Positions 8,898 through 18,058 of a DNA stretch of 64,000 bases are shown here, one piece after another (within the stretch, counting starts at the first letter, position 1; the number at the start of each line of letters is the position of its first letter). The notes beneath the pieces were generated by a model. That model saw nothing but the letters and a program-made list of their open reading frames with translations, was not told the DNA's origin and did no database searches. Both the position numbers and the translations under genes were made by a program. This DNA comes from Bacteroidaceae bacterium (GTDB lineage: Bacteria > Bacteroidota > Bacteroidia > Bacteroidales > Bacteroidaceae), in NCBI GenBank assembly GCA_017556045.1, contig JAFZFF010000053.1:1-64000 (forward strand), written 5' to 3'.

Positions 8898-10556
8898 TCA
8901 GAGTCCCAGCATCTCACGGGCATTGTTGATGGCGGCCTCGGTGAGGGTGCCAGCACTCATCATCTGGGCGAGCTCATGGATGCGCTCCTCTGTGGTAAGG
9001 CAACGTATGTGGCTCACAGTAGCGGTGTCGGTATCTTCCTTATATACCTTGTAGTGGGCGGTACCCTTGGCGGCTATCTGCGGCAGGTGGGTGATGCTGA
9101 TGACCTGGCGGCCATGGCTGGCAATCTCCTCCATGATGTCGGCCATGCGGGCGGCGATGGTGCCTGAGACGCCAGTGTCTATCTCGTCAAAGATGAGCGT
9201 GGGCAGGGCTTTGGCTGCAGCGATGATGCTCTTGAGCGAGAGCATGATGCGTGAGATCTCACCTCCTGAGGCTACCTCGGCAATGTCTTGCAGGGCTCCA
9301 TTCTTGTTGGCCGAGAAGAGGAAGGCAACGCTGTCGGCACCAGTAGCGTCGGGCTGGCGGCGCGGGGTGATGTCGACGGCAAAGCGGGTGTTGGGGATGC
9401 CCAGCTCGACGAGGCGTGAGGCTATCTCCTTCTCGAAGGTGCTACCCACCTCGGTGCGCTGTGCGGTAAGGCGTGTGCCAGCCTCCTGCAGGGCAGCATA
9501 GGCGGCCTCCTTCTGACGCTCCATATCGGCAATGCGCTCGGCAGACTCATCGAGGCGGTCGAGAGTATCACGGTAGCGCTGCTCTATCTCGAGTAGCTCA
9601 GCGATGGTGCCCACGCGGTGCTTCTGCTGGGCGGTATAGATGGTGTCGAGGCGGCCTTCGACCCAGGCTTGACGTTCGGGATCATAGGTGATGCGATCTT
9701 CGGCATCGGCCACCTCATCGGCAATGTCCTTGAGTTCGATGTAGAGGCTCTCCATGCGCTCGCACCACTCTTCGGCTTGTGGGTATATGCTGATGAGTGA
9801 GCGTAGGGCCGAGGTGGTGCTACGCAGGGCTGAGGTCTGTCCGCCCTCGTCGCCACTGAGTGCTCCACTGATGCGGTAGAGGCCTGCCTTGATGTCTTCG
9901 GCGTGGGTGAGAACGTCGAGCTCTTGCTCGAGCTCCTCCTGCTCACCCTCCTTGAGGCGCCACTCGTCGAACTGCTGCAGCTGGAAGCGTATATACTCCT
10001 CGTCACCTTGGTCACCCGTGAGCTGTGCCTGCAGTGCCTCGAGCTGTGCCGAGACCTCGCGATAGTGGGCATAGGCTTGGGTGTATTGCTCCTTGACGCT
10101 CTTGTCGGCGGCGAGGGTATCGAGCACGCTGAGCTGGAAGCCTTCGCTATTGAGCAACAGATTCTGATGCTGTGAGTGTATGTCGATGAGGCGCTCGCCC
10201 AACTGCTTGAGGATGGTGAGCGACACGGGGGTATCATTGATGAAGGCACGACTCTTGCCCGTAGCGGCTATCTCGCGGCGCACGAGACACTCGGCATCAT
10301 ACTCGATATCGTTCTCCTCGAAGAGCGACTCGAGGCCGTATTCCTCGACATCGAAGGTGCCCTCGACGATGCACTTGCTGGCGCCACTGCGTATGGCAGC
10401 AGTCTCGGCACGCTGGCCTGTGAGCAGACCGATGGCTCCGAGGAGGATAGACTTACCGGCACCGGTCTCACCCGTGATGACGGAGAAGCCTGTAGCAAAG
10501 TCGAGGTCGAGCGACTCGATGAGCGCATAGTTTTGTATGTGTAGGTTGCGTAACAT
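8898..10556 (-). CDS. recN: DNA repair protein RecN
   Basis: 552 residues, the usual RecN length. The N-terminus (MLRNLHIQNYALIESLDLDF) and Walker A GETGAGKS (about 29-36) are diagnostic. A long coiled-coil middle is followed by the signature/Walker B segment with ASGGEISRIMLSLK and LIFDEIDTGVSG. RecN is an SMC-like ATPase that helps bring together ends at double-strand breaks. It lies 3 bp after porD in the conserved Bacteroidetes order exonuclease, coaBC, porD, recN. Confidence 0.96.
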   Translation of the reverse strand: MLRNLHIQNYALIESLDLDFATGFSVITGETGAGKSILLGAIGLLTGQRAETAAIRSGASKCIVEGTFDVEEYGLESLFEENDIEYDAECLVRREIAATGKSRAFINDTPVSLTILKQLGERLIDIHSQHQNLLLNSEGFQLSVLDTLAADKSVKEQYTQAYAHYREVSAQLEALQAQLTGDQGDEEYIRFQLQQFDEWRLKEGEQEELEQELDVLTHAEDIKAGLYRISGALSGDEGGQTSALRSTTSALRSLISIYPQAEEWCERMESLYIELKDIADEVADAEDRITYDPERQAWVEGRLDTIYTAQQKHRVGTIAELLEIEQRYRDTLDRLDESAERIADMERQKEAAYAALQEAGTRLTAQRTEVGSTFEKEIASRLVELGIPNTRFAVDITPRRQPDATGADSVAFLFSANKNGALQDIAEVASGGEISRIMLSLKSIIAAAKALPTLIFDEIDTGVSGTIAARMADIMEEIASHGRQVISITHLPQIAAKGTAHYKVYKEDTDTATVSHIRCLTTEERIHELAQMMSAGTLTEAAINNAREMLGL

Positions 10557-10559
10557 AGG

Positions 10560-11483
10560 TTAGTTTTTCTTAATCTTTTCCCATTCCTCAGTAAATGAGG
10601 GGTTGACAAGGGTGAGGATGCGGCACACCTCCTCCTTCTCCTTGGTAGTGCCTTTGCTATAGATGCCTTGGAGCTCGTCTTTCTTAATCTCGGTAAAGAG
10701 CTGGGGCAGTATGGACATGGGCTTGTCTTGCTTGGCCTTCTCGAGGAGGGTGAGCGAGGTGGTGATGTTGCTGCGGCCACGCTCGGCATTCTGTGCCATC
10801 TCATCGAGACCCTTGCGATGGTAGTCGTAGAGGAGCTGGCGGTAGGGTTCCATGGCGCCGTTCATATAGTCGTTGACGATGGCATGGCGGTTCTTGCTGT
10901 CGCCAAAGGCCTTCCATCCATCCTCACCCAGCATCTGGGCATTGTTGACTACATTCTCTGCCTTGTGAAGGATATCGGTACCACCCTTGGGGGCGAAGGT
11001 ATCCATATCGAGTCCGATGATGAGGTAGGCGTAGTAGGCTAATACGGCCGTGAGGTTATTGTCGATAATGTCGTCAGAGTACTCGAGCTTGTCGTGCTCG
11101 ATGTAGCTGAAGTCTACGGCATTGTCGTTGAAGTTGAGCACCGTGGTGTTGTACGACGCATTGTACACGGGACGGTTGGCCTGCACCATGAGGCTACAGC
11201 CGAAGCGGCCCTCGTCGCTATACTCGTTGACGATGAGGTTGAAGCTGCAGGCGATGCGCTCTTGGGCAGTGTACTGCGAGTTGGTCCACTTGCGGGTGTT
11301 GAGAAACTCGGTCATGGCCTCTTGCAGCGTGGTGAACACGGAGTTGTTGGTGCCCTGTATCTTAGAGTGGTTGACCACCACCTTGGCCTCAAGCTCCTGC
11401 GCCTGTATGCACTGTGTAGAGCATACACCCATGAGGCTTACGAACAGTGCTACGAGATAGCGTGTCAAACGGTCTTTCTGCAT
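10560..11483 (-). CDS. porD: PorD (DUF4835) type IX secretion-associated protein
   Basis: 307 residues with a signal peptide (about 1-29, ending IQAQ). The mature region begins with ELEAKVVVNHSKIQGTNNSVF and contains RKWTNSQYTAQERIACSFNL, both typical of the DUF4835/PorD family, which is linked to T9SS in Porphyromonas and Flavobacterium. The position between coaBC and recN is the conserved one in T9SS-bearing Bacteroidetes. It is consistent with the sorting tail on the secreted protease at the other end of the window. Confidence 0.88.
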   Translation of the reverse strand: MQKDRLTRYLVALFVSLMGVCSTQCIQAQELEAKVVVNHSKIQGTNNSVFTTLQEAMTEFLNTRKWTNSQYTAQERIACSFNLIVNEYSDEGRFGCSLMVQANRPVYNASYNTTVLNFNDNAVDFSYIEHDKLEYSDDIIDNNLTAVLAYYAYLIIGLDMDTFAPKGGTDILHKAENVVNNAQMLGEDGWKAFGDSKNRHAIVNDYMNGAMEPYRQLLYDYHRKGLDEMAQNAERGRSNITTSLTLLEKAKQDKPMSILPQLFTEIKKDELQGIYSKGTTKEKEEVCRILTLVNPSFTEEWEKIKKN

Positions 11484-11493
11484 GCGTCTCTTG

Positions 11494-12690
11494 TTAGATT
11501 ATCTGTACCAGTTCGTCGATGATATCCTTGGCCACCGCAGTCTTGGACTTCAAGGGATACTCCTTGGCGCTCTCCTTGCTGATGATGGTGATCTTGTTGG
11601 TATCGTGGCGGAAGCCTGCGCCTGCATCGCCAAGTGAGTTGAGCACGATGAAGTCGAGGTTCTTACGCTGTAGCTTATCTTGTGCGTGAGCCATCTCATC
11701 ATTGGTCTCGAGAGCAAAGCCTACGAGGTGCTGATGGGGCTGCTTCATGCGACCCAGCGCAGCCGCAATGTCGTGTGTAGGCTTGAGGCGCAACACGAGG
11801 TCGTCGCCCTCACGCTTGATCTTGGTGTCGGCAGTGGTCTCGGGAGCAAAGTCGGCCACAGCAGCGCAGAGGATGGCGGCATCGGCCTCCTGGAAGGCCT
11901 CTGTAGTAGCGGTATACATCTCGGCACATGACTCCACATCGATGCGGCGGATGCCAGGGTGGAGAGTCTTCATCTGTACGGGACCAGCCACGAGGGTTAC
12001 CTCGGCACCACGGGCTGCACACTCCTCGGCGAGGGCGAAGCCCATCTTGCCCGACGAGTAGTTGCCAATGAAGCGCACAGGGTCGATCTTCTCATAGGTA
12101 GGTCCTGCGGTGATGACAATCTTCTTTCCTGCCAGTTCCTCGGCCTCAGCAAAGTAGCGTTCGAGGTAGGCCACGATATTCTCGGGCTCCTCCATACGTC
12201 CCTTACCTACGAGGTGACTGGCCAGCTCGCCCTCGGCAGGCTCTATGATGTGGTTGCCATAGCGGCGCAGCGTATCGAGATTCTCGGTCGTCGAGGGATG
12301 GGCAAACATATCGAGATCCATGGCGGGAGCCACGAATACGGGCGCCTTCATCGACAGATAGGTAGTGATGAGCATATTGTCGGCAATGCCGTGAGCCATC
12401 TTACCGATAGAGGAGGCTGTGGCAGGAGCGATGAGCATAGCGTCGGCCCATTGGCCCAATGCCACGTGGCTGTGCCACGAGCCATCACGCTGAGCGAAGA
12501 ACTCACTGATGACGGGTTTGCTCGTCAGTGCCGACAGCGTGATGGGAGTGATAAACTCCTTGCCGGCAGGTGTGATGACCACCTGCACCTCGGCACCTTG
12601 CTTGATGAGTAGGCGGATGAGCACCGCTGCCTTGTAGGCGGCAATGCTACCGGTGATGCCTAATACGATTTTCTTTCCTTGTAGACTCAT
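11494..12690 (-). CDS. coaBC: CoaBC phosphopantothenoylcysteine decarboxylase/ligase
   Basis: 398 residues, normal length for the bifunctional enzyme of coenzyme A synthesis. The N-terminal flavoprotein half (CoaC, about 1-185) has GITGSIAAYKA, the histidine of SWHSHVALG and PAMDLDMF. The C-terminal half (CoaB, about 190-398) has ITAGPTYEKIDPVRFIGNYS and a lysine-rich KIKREG. It converts 4'-phosphopantothenate and cysteine to 4'-phosphopantetheine. Its ATG overlaps the stop of the exonuclease gene by 4 nt. Confidence 0.97.
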   Translation of the reverse strand: MSLQGKKIVLGITGSIAAYKAAVLIRLLIKQGAEVQVVITPAGKEFITPITLSALTSKPVISEFFAQRDGSWHSHVALGQWADAMLIAPATASSIGKMAHGIADNMLITTYLSMKAPVFVAPAMDLDMFAHPSTTENLDTLRRYGNHIIEPAEGELASHLVGKGRMEEPENIVAYLERYFAEAEELAGKKIVITAGPTYEKIDPVRFIGNYSSGKMGFALAEECAARGAEVTLVAGPVQMKTLHPGIRRIDVESCAEMYTATTEAFQEADAAILCAAVADFAPETTADTKIKREGDDLVLRLKPTHDIAAALGRMKQPHQHLVGFALETNDEMAHAQDKLQRKNLDFIVLNSLGDAGAGFRHDTNKITIISKESAKEYPLKSKTAVAKDIIDELVQII

Positions 12691-13451
12691 GGGGTGGGTC
12701 TTAATTTAATACGTGTCAAGACCTGCTTGGTGTTGAGGGTAAAGTCGCCCTGCATCATCCAACTGTAGTAGCTGGGATCGCGGCGGAAGACCTCCTGCAC
12801 AGGGATGCCCTTGTATTTGCCGAAGTTGAAGACCTCAATGCCCTGCTCATTGTAGACGATGCGTCCAGCGAAGTCCACGTTGTTGGTATGTGAAGAGAAC
12901 TCTGAGAGCCAAGCCACGTCGTTCTGCAGGTCGGGATAACGGTCGAGCTGTGCCTTCAGCACCTCGTAGGTAGCGCGGGTGTCAGCATCGGCGCTGTGAG
13001 CGCCTTCGAGCTCCTTGCCACAGTAGAACTTCATCGCGGCCACGAGGGTGCGCTGCTCCATCTTGTGGAAGATGACCTGCACGTCGATAAACTTGCGACG
13101 AGTCATGTCGAGGTCCACATCGGCACGGAGAAACTCCTCGGCCAGCAGAGGCACATCGAAGCGGTTTGAGTTGAAGCCCGCAATGTCAGCTCCCTCAAAG
13201 TCTGCCGCTATCTCCCTGGCCACCTGCTTGAAGGTGGGACAGTCCTTGACATCCTCGTCGTAGATGCCATGTACGTCAGAAGCCTCCTTAGGGATGGGCA
13301 TCCCGGGGTTGATACGCATGGTGCGAGACATCTCGTTGCCATTGGGATATACCTTGAGGTACGAGATTTCTACAATACGGTCTGTTGCAATATTTACGCC
13401 TGTAGTCTCGAGGTCAAAGAACACCACAGGATTTTTAAGATTCAGTTTCAT
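12687..13451 (-). CDS. DnaQ-type 3'-5' exonuclease
   Basis: 254 residues. The N-terminal DEDDh exonuclease fold (about 1-175) carries FFDLETTG with the DxE metal ligands, FNSNRFDVPLL and HSADADTRA with the catalytic histidine and last aspartate. A small C-terminal domain (FNFGKYKGIPVQEVFRRDPSY, about 212-254) resembles the exonuclease X tail. It could be a proofreading-like or repair exonuclease; it is too short to be a polymerase. It heads an operon with coaBC, porD and recN. Confidence 0.9.
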   Translation of the reverse strand: MKLNLKNPVVFFDLETTGVNIATDRIVEISYLKVYPNGNEMSRTMRINPGMPIPKEASDVHGIYDEDVKDCPTFKQVAREIAADFEGADIAGFNSNRFDVPLLAEEFLRADVDLDMTRRKFIDVQVIFHKMEQRTLVAAMKFYCGKELEGAHSADADTRATYEVLKAQLDRYPDLQNDVAWLSEFSSHTNNVDFAGRIVYNEQGIEVFNFGKYKGIPVQEVFRRDPSYYSWMMQGDFTLNTKQVLTRIKLRPTP

Positions 13452-13466
13452 TGTCGTTACTAATTT

Positions 13467-13538
13467 AGAATCTGTTTTAAATTTACCATTTATAAGTTTT
13501 GAATCTGCTAAACTCGAAATAATTTTAAAACAGATTCT
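13467..13538. promoter_or_regulatory. 15-bp inverted repeat in the exonuclease-coaBC leader
   Basis: AGAATCTGTTTTAAA (13467-13481) and TTTAAAACAGATTCT (13524-13538) are perfect inverted copies separated by 42 nt. Both lie between the predicted transcription start (near 13552) and the exonuclease ATG, so the messenger would fold a 15-bp stem that ends 16 nt before the start codon, close to the ribosome-binding region. It could be a regulatory leader or a protein-binding operator. Confidence 0.6.
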
Positions 13539-13558
13539 TGTCTTATCGAAAAGTATGA

Positions 13559-13589
13559 CAAAGGTATATTTTTTTTTTCAATTATTCAA
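13559..13589 (-). promoter_or_regulatory. Promoter of exonuclease-coaBC-porD-recN operon
   Basis: On the minus strand TACCTTTG (13559-13566) is an exact TAnnTTTG -7 box, with TTG (13587-13589) 20 nt upstream. The arrangement is the same as at the partner-switch operon. Confidence 0.6.
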
Positions 13590-13640
13590 CACGCTCCTCA
13601 CATACTGCCATATTTATTCGCTCAGAAAGGGTCGTGATTT

Positions 13641-13658
13641 TATCACCCATAGGTGATA
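13641..13658. promoter_or_regulatory. Palindrome upstream of the YhcH promoter (possible operator)
   Basis: TATCACC-CATA-GGTGATA is an 18-bp palindrome centred about 30 bp upstream of the -33 element of the plus-strand promoter. Its size and position fit a dimeric activator or repressor site. No cognate regulator gene is adjacent, so this is only a suggestion. Confidence 0.4.
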
Positions 13659-13678
13659 TACACTTTTCGGGTTGCAGA

Positions 13679-13710
13679 TTTGGCAAGTTAGAAGATTATT
13701 CCTACATTTG
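13679..13710 (+). promoter_or_regulatory. Promoter of the YhcH-family gene
   Basis: TTTG (13679-13682), a 20-nt gap and TACATTTG (13703-13710) match the Bacteroidetes -33/-7 consensus exactly. The start codon of the gene lies 38 nt downstream. Confidence 0.65.
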
Positions 13711-13748
13711 TAGGATAAATAATATTGCAATAACTTAACGCTAAAACC

Positions 13749-14189
13749 ATGGTAATAGACAATCTGAAAAATCTGCGCAACTACGAAGCGCTGAACCCCT
13801 TGTTCGGGAAGGCCTTTGACTATATCGAGTCTACGGACTTGAACGCTTTGGAGCCTGGAAAAATCGTACTTATTGAAGATGAGCTCTTCGTGAATGTTTG
13901 CCAATGGGGGCCTAAGACCAAGGAGGAGGCTAAGTTGGAGACACACAATGAATATATTGACATTCACGTTCCCATCTCTAATGCAGAGGTGATGGGCTAC
14001 ACCCAGCGCACCGACCTACCCGAGGCTGAGTATGACGCAACCATAGACATGGCACTCTACGACGGTCTGGCCGCCGACTACATCACCGTGAAGCCCGGTA
14101 TGTTTACCCTCTTCTTCCCCGAAGACGGACATGCTCCTGGCGTTACTCCCGTGGGATTGAAAAAGATTATTATCAAAGTGAAAAAGTAA
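13749..14189 (+). CDS. YhcH/YjgK/YiaL family cupin-like protein
   Basis: 146 residues, the normal length of the family (DUF386). HNEYIDIHVPISNAEVMGYT and PGMFTLFFPEDGHAPG hold the conserved histidines and acidic residue of the beta-barrel metal site. Relatives include the TabA toxin-biofilm protein and EbgC, and some sit in sialic-acid catabolic operons where they are suggested to act on sugars. The specific substrate here is unknown. It has its own consensus promoter and is followed by glgB after about 150 bp of AT-rich repeat DNA. Confidence 0.85.
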   Translation: MVIDNLKNLRNYEALNPLFGKAFDYIESTDLNALEPGKIVLIEDELFVNVCQWGPKTKEEAKLETHNEYIDIHVPISNAEVMGYTQRTDLPEAEYDATIDMALYDGLAADYITVKPGMFTLFFPEDGHAPGVTPVGLKKIIIKVKK

Positions 14190-14282
14190 ATCTAATTTAC
14201 TATTTGACCATTTACAATGTACTATTTATTGAGTAATTGGACTATTTAGATATTGTCAACTTCGTAATACCCCTAATTAATT

Positions 14283-14328
14283 AAATGGTAAATAAATTGT
14301 AAATCGTAAATTTGTAAATTGTAAATCA
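14283..14328. repeat. TTGTAAA-type short tandem repeat upstream of glgB
   Basis: The spacer before glgB holds a run of near-identical units (TTGTAAA, TCGTAAA, TTTGTAAA, TTGTAAA) of about 7-8 bp. This is another short repeat family of the kind seen throughout the window. A TAnnTTTG match inside it (14307-14314) has no -33 partner. Confidence 0.55.
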
Positions 14329-14338
14329 ATAATGTACT

Positions 14339-16342
14339 ATGCTTAAACTTATCCAAAATGACCCTTGGCTTGAACCGTACGAAGCTGCGATACAAGGCCG
14401 CTACGACTATTACGTACGTCGTAAGAACGAACTCACCGACAATGGTGCTAAGAAACTGAAAGACGTTGCCAAAGGATATGAATACTATGGGTTGCACAAG
14501 ACCAAGAAGGGATGGACCTTCCGTGAATGGGCGCCCAACGCTACAGCTATCTACCTCATCGGTGACTTCACCGAGTGGCAAGAGAAGGAGGAGTACAAGC
14601 TCACCCGCCTCAATGGCCATGGCGACTGGGAGGTGAAGCTCCCTGCCGATGCTATCAAGCATGAGGACTACTATAAGCTCAAGGTGTACTGGGAAGGTGG
14701 CTCGGGCGAGCGCATCCCCGCTTATGTGCGCCGTGTGGTACAGGATGAGACGACCTATCTCTTCAGCGCTCAGGTATGGGAACCCGCACCCTATGAGTTC
14801 AAGGTGAAGAAGTTCAAACCCAACACCTCACCCCTGCTCATCTACGAATGCCACGTAGGTATGTCGGGCGAAGCTGAGGGCGTATCTACCTATAACGAGT
14901 TCCGCGAGAAGGTGTTGCCCCGCGTCATCGCTGGCGGCTACAACTGCATACAGATCATGGCCATCCAAGAGCACCCCTACTATGGATCATTCGGCTACCA
15001 CGTATCAAACTTCTTCGCTGCATCATCGCGCCAGGGTACCCCCGAGGAGCTCAAGCAGCTCATCGATGAGGCACACGCCAATGGCATTGCAGTGATCATG
15101 GATATGGTGCAGTCACATGCCGTAAAGAACGAGCTCGAGGGCTTGGGCAACTTCGCTGGCGACCCCAACCAATACTTCTACCCCGGCGATCGTCGCGAGC
15201 ATCCCGCTTGGGACTCACTCTGCTTTGACTACTCGAAGAATGAGGTGGTATGCTTCCTGCTCTCTAACTGCCGTTTCTGGATGGAGGAGTATAAGTTCGA
15301 CGGCTTCCGCTTCGATGGTGTCACCTCTATGCTCTACCGCAGCCACGGCTTGGGCGAGGCCTTCTGTGGCTATGGCGACTACTACAACATGAATCAAGAT
15401 GGCGACGCCGTATGTTACCTCACCTTGGCTAACGACCTTATCCACGAAGTAAATAAGAATGCTATCACCATTGCAGAAGAGGTGTCTGGTATGCCCGGCT
15501 TAGCTGCCCCCATCAAGAATGGAGGCTATGGCTTCGACTACCGCATGGCGATGAACGTGCCCGACTACTGGATCAAGCTCATCAAGGAGCAGACCGACGA
15601 GAACTGGAAGCCCACCAGCATGTTCTGGGAGGTGACCAACCGCCGTCAAGACGAGAAGACCATCTCATATGCCGAGAGCCACGACCAAGCACTCGTAGGT
15701 GACAAGACCATCATTTTCCGCCTCGTAGATGCCGACATGTACTGGCACTTCCAGAAGGGCGACGAGAACTACATGGCACACCGTGGTATCGCTCTGCACA
15801 AGATGATACGCCTGCTCACCGCATCTACCATCAATGGCGGCTACCTCAACTTCATGGGTAATGAGTTTGGCCATCCCGAATGGATTGATTTCCCCCGCGA
15901 GGGCAATGGCTGGAGCTACAAGTATGCCCGTCGTCAGTGGAGCTTGGTAGACAACGACAAGTTGTGTTACGAGTACCTCGGCAAGTTTGACCAGGCCATG
16001 ATGAAGCTCATCGGCAGCCAGCCCAAGTATGAGAAGAGCAAGGTGGTAGAGATCAACTGTCACGATGGCGACCAGATACTCGCTTACCGTCGCGACGACC
16101 TGCTGTTTGTCTTCAACTTCAGCCCCACCAACTCGTATAGCGACTACGGCTTGCTCGTGCCGCGCGGCTCATACCAGGAGGTGCTCAACACCGACTATAC
16201 CGAGTATGGCGGCAATGGCCTCACCGACCCGAGCATCACCCACTACACCCACTTCGAGCCCTTGCACAAGCGTTATAAGAAGGAGTGGCTGAAGCTCTAC
16301 ATCCCCGCTCGCTCGGCGATAGTGTTGAAGAAACTGGATTAA
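14339..16342 (+). CDS. glgB: 1,4-alpha-glucan branching enzyme, eukaryotic-like type
   Basis: 667 residues. A CBM48 domain (about 50-150, with YGLHKTKKGWTFREWAPNA) precedes a GH13 catalytic barrel. DGFRFDGVTSMLY holds the nucleophile Asp326 and IAEEVSGMPG the acid Glu380; the sequence resembles the animal/plant glycogen branching enzymes more than the E. coli type. It makes alpha-1,6 branches in glycogen in the cytoplasm. No glycogen synthase gene is in the window. A stable hairpin follows the stop codon. Confidence 0.95.
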   Translation: MLKLIQNDPWLEPYEAAIQGRYDYYVRRKNELTDNGAKKLKDVAKGYEYYGLHKTKKGWTFREWAPNATAIYLIGDFTEWQEKEEYKLTRLNGHGDWEVKLPADAIKHEDYYKLKVYWEGGSGERIPAYVRRVVQDETTYLFSAQVWEPAPYEFKVKKFKPNTSPLLIYECHVGMSGEAEGVSTYNEFREKVLPRVIAGGYNCIQIMAIQEHPYYGSFGYHVSNFFAASSRQGTPEELKQLIDEAHANGIAVIMDMVQSHAVKNELEGLGNFAGDPNQYFYPGDRREHPAWDSLCFDYSKNEVVCFLLSNCRFWMEEYKFDGFRFDGVTSMLYRSHGLGEAFCGYGDYYNMNQDGDAVCYLTLANDLIHEVNKNAITIAEEVSGMPGLAAPIKNGGYGFDYRMAMNVPDYWIKLIKEQTDENWKPTSMFWEVTNRRQDEKTISYAESHDQALVGDKTIIFRLVDADMYWHFQKGDENYMAHRGIALHKMIRLLTASTINGGYLNFMGNEFGHPEWIDFPREGNGWSYKYARRQWSLVDNDKLCYEYLGKFDQAMMKLIGSQPKYEKSKVVEINCHDGDQILAYRRDDLLFVFNFSPTNSYSDYGLLVPRGSYQEVLNTDYTEYGGNGLTDPSITHYTHFEPLHKRYKKEWLKLYIPARSAIVLKKLD

Positions 16343-16359
16343 AACATTGGATTTCCCTC

Positions 16360-16396
16360 TGTCATTGCCTTTCCCTCACGGGCAAAGGCAATGACA
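16360..16396 (+). terminator. Hairpin after glgB
   Basis: TGTCATTGCCTTT (16360-16372) pairs perfectly with AAAGGCAATGACA (16384-16396) around an 11-nt loop that itself can pair CCC with GGG. No strong T run follows, so it may be a terminator or a stabilising/attenuating hairpin between glgB and the next gene. Confidence 0.7.
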
Positions 16397-16411
16397 TAAT
16401 TTATCATATCG

Positions 16412-17548
16412 ATGAACAAGAAGACAAGATTTGAGACCCCACTGCGTGTGATTTGCACCATACTATTTGCCACATTCTCCTTCCTATATATATATGCATT
16501 CCAAGGCGAACTGTTGGCAATGATGCAAGACTACCTCTCAAAGGGGGTGACCACAAGCAACACCTTTTGGGCAGCTGCTATCATCACCTTACTGCTATGC
16601 CTGCTGCAGTATGCTGTCAACCGCACCTCTAAATTACATATCCGTTGGGAGGCATTGTCATATATCCCTTCGTGCGCATTGCTCGCCCTGATCACAGACG
16701 TCAATGACGGCACCATGCTATACTCCGGAATACAGTGGTTGTTGGGTATTCCCATCACCGTACTACTATATATCGGTGTAGTATGGCTCAATCGCAGACG
16801 CCGTAGCGTCAAGCGCAACACACTTGTCTCATGCCTATGGCCCAACTTGCTCTCCTTTTCGGTGATGTTCCTGCTCACAGCACAGATCAGCAATCATGCT
16901 CCAGCTCCACACATGGAGCTTGCCGCATGGAGATACCTACATCGAGACCAGTATGAGAAGCTCTTGGAGGTGGGCAAGCATTCTGACGACTACAATCAGG
17001 AGCTCACAGCATTGCGCAACCTCGCCATGCTGAAGACGGGCACCCTCGGCGACCGCATGTTCCATTACCCACAACCCTTCGGCTCGGAAGGCCTTGTCTT
17101 CAATCGGCACAATAAGCAGAGCAACTCGTATGGCGCACAGGAGTTTTATCGCCACTTGGGCACCGAACCCTATGGCGGAGAATCAGGACGTGCCTTTGCC
17201 CAGCGTATAGGGATGAAGAATGACTCCATCGACTATCGCGACCTCTATCTTGCCGCGCTATTGCTGGATAAGGATATAGACACCTTCGTGAAGGAGACTG
17301 CAGACATGACTGCTACCGACAGCGTACTTCCCACCCACTACCAAGAGGCATGGCTACTCTACAATGAGCAACATCCTCAGAAGGCACTCACCTTCGAGGC
17401 CGACACTACCATCGTGAAGCGCTTTGCAGACTATCGTACACAGCAAGCAGAGCATGCCGACAACCCCATCGTCGCCAGCAACCTGGGCAAACGCAAGTTT
17501 GGTGATACCTATTGGTATTATTTTGATTACTCCCATCATAGAGAATAA
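16412..17548 (+). CDS. Membrane protein with large soluble C-terminal domain, unknown
   Basis: 378 residues. Four hydrophobic helices can be seen in the first 165 residues (about 12-32, 50-68, 80-135 with two segments, 145-163), followed by a soluble, mostly helical domain. The architecture resembles an N-terminal part of the Bacteroidetes DUF6057 membrane proteins, but no catalytic motif is visible and I cannot assign a function. It starts 69 nt after glgB, beyond a hairpin, and is followed by a terminator shared with the convergent WbuC gene. Confidence 0.7.
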   Translation: MNKKTRFETPLRVICTILFATFSFLYIYAFQGELLAMMQDYLSKGVTTSNTFWAAAIITLLLCLLQYAVNRTSKLHIRWEALSYIPSCALLALITDVNDGTMLYSGIQWLLGIPITVLLYIGVVWLNRRRRSVKRNTLVSCLWPNLLSFSVMFLLTAQISNHAPAPHMELAAWRYLHRDQYEKLLEVGKHSDDYNQELTALRNLAMLKTGTLGDRMFHYPQPFGSEGLVFNRHNKQSNSYGAQEFYRHLGTEPYGGESGRAFAQRIGMKNDSIDYRDLYLAALLLDKDIDTFVKETADMTATDSVLPTHYQEAWLLYNEQHPQKALTFEADTTIVKRFADYRTQQAEHADNPIVASNLGKRKFGDTYWYYFDYSHHRE

Positions 17549-17578
17549 ATCAACTCTTCAGAGAATTCCAACAAAACA

Positions 17579-17606
17579 AAGGCTATGTATCCAGATACAT
17601 AGCCTT
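17579..17606. terminator. Bidirectional terminator between convergent genes
   Basis: AAGGCTATGTAT (17579-17590) and ATACATAGCCTT (17595-17606) form a perfect 12-bp stem with a CCAG loop between the plus-strand membrane-protein gene and the minus-strand WbuC gene. The minus-strand side is followed by a T-rich stretch. Confidence 0.75.
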
Positions 17607-17634
17607 ATCTATTATTTCATCACAACCTAAACGT

Positions 17635-18015
17635 CTACCTCGGCTTCCAAGCCCCATCTTTTGCTTCGAAGATGCTACTTGGCTCCAGCACCTCGATGGT
17701 GTGCCACACTCCTTGCGGTATCTGCACGCCGAAGCGTCCTTCGCGTGGACATAGCTCCTCACGAGAGATTTCGCGGAAACCCTCTGCAGTCTCCTCATAA
17801 CAGATTTCTATGAGACGTCCCTCGAAGCATATCACCGTCTCCGAGGTATCCTCATGACGATGTATAGGCACCTGTGTACCAACCTCCAACACGTTGAGCA
17901 TACGCTGCGACTGGTCATCGGGAGTAGTACGCAAGTCATAGTTCATTCTCTTGCGCTCACTCTCTGCCGCAAGCTTATGCATCTCTGCTATCAATTTCGT
18001 ATCTATCAATTTCAT
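17635..18015 (-). CDS. wbuC: WbuC-family cupin metalloprotein
   Basis: 126 residues with a cupin barrel. VPIHRHEDTSETVICFEGR gives the HxH...E metal motif and GVWHTIEVLEPSSIFEAKDG the second cupin motif with its histidine. WbuC proteins are found beside O-antigen and capsule genes; no enzymatic activity is firmly known. It follows rfbA after 43 bp on the same strand, in keeping with that habit. Confidence 0.85.
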   Translation of the reverse strand: MKLIDTKLIAEMHKLAAESERKRMNYDLRTTPDDQSQRMLNVLEVGTQVPIHRHEDTSETVICFEGRLIEICYEETAEGFREISREELCPREGRFGVQIPQGVWHTIEVLEPSSIFEAKDGAWKPR

Positions 18016-18058
18016 ACCCTTATCTTAATTTTCGCCTTTGCAACCTCAAAGAGGTTTA

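Noticed and set aside
14307..14314. TAnnTTTG match just upstream of glgB
   Set aside because: No -33 partner, only 25 nt from the start codon, and the match is part of a TTGTAAA repeat run.
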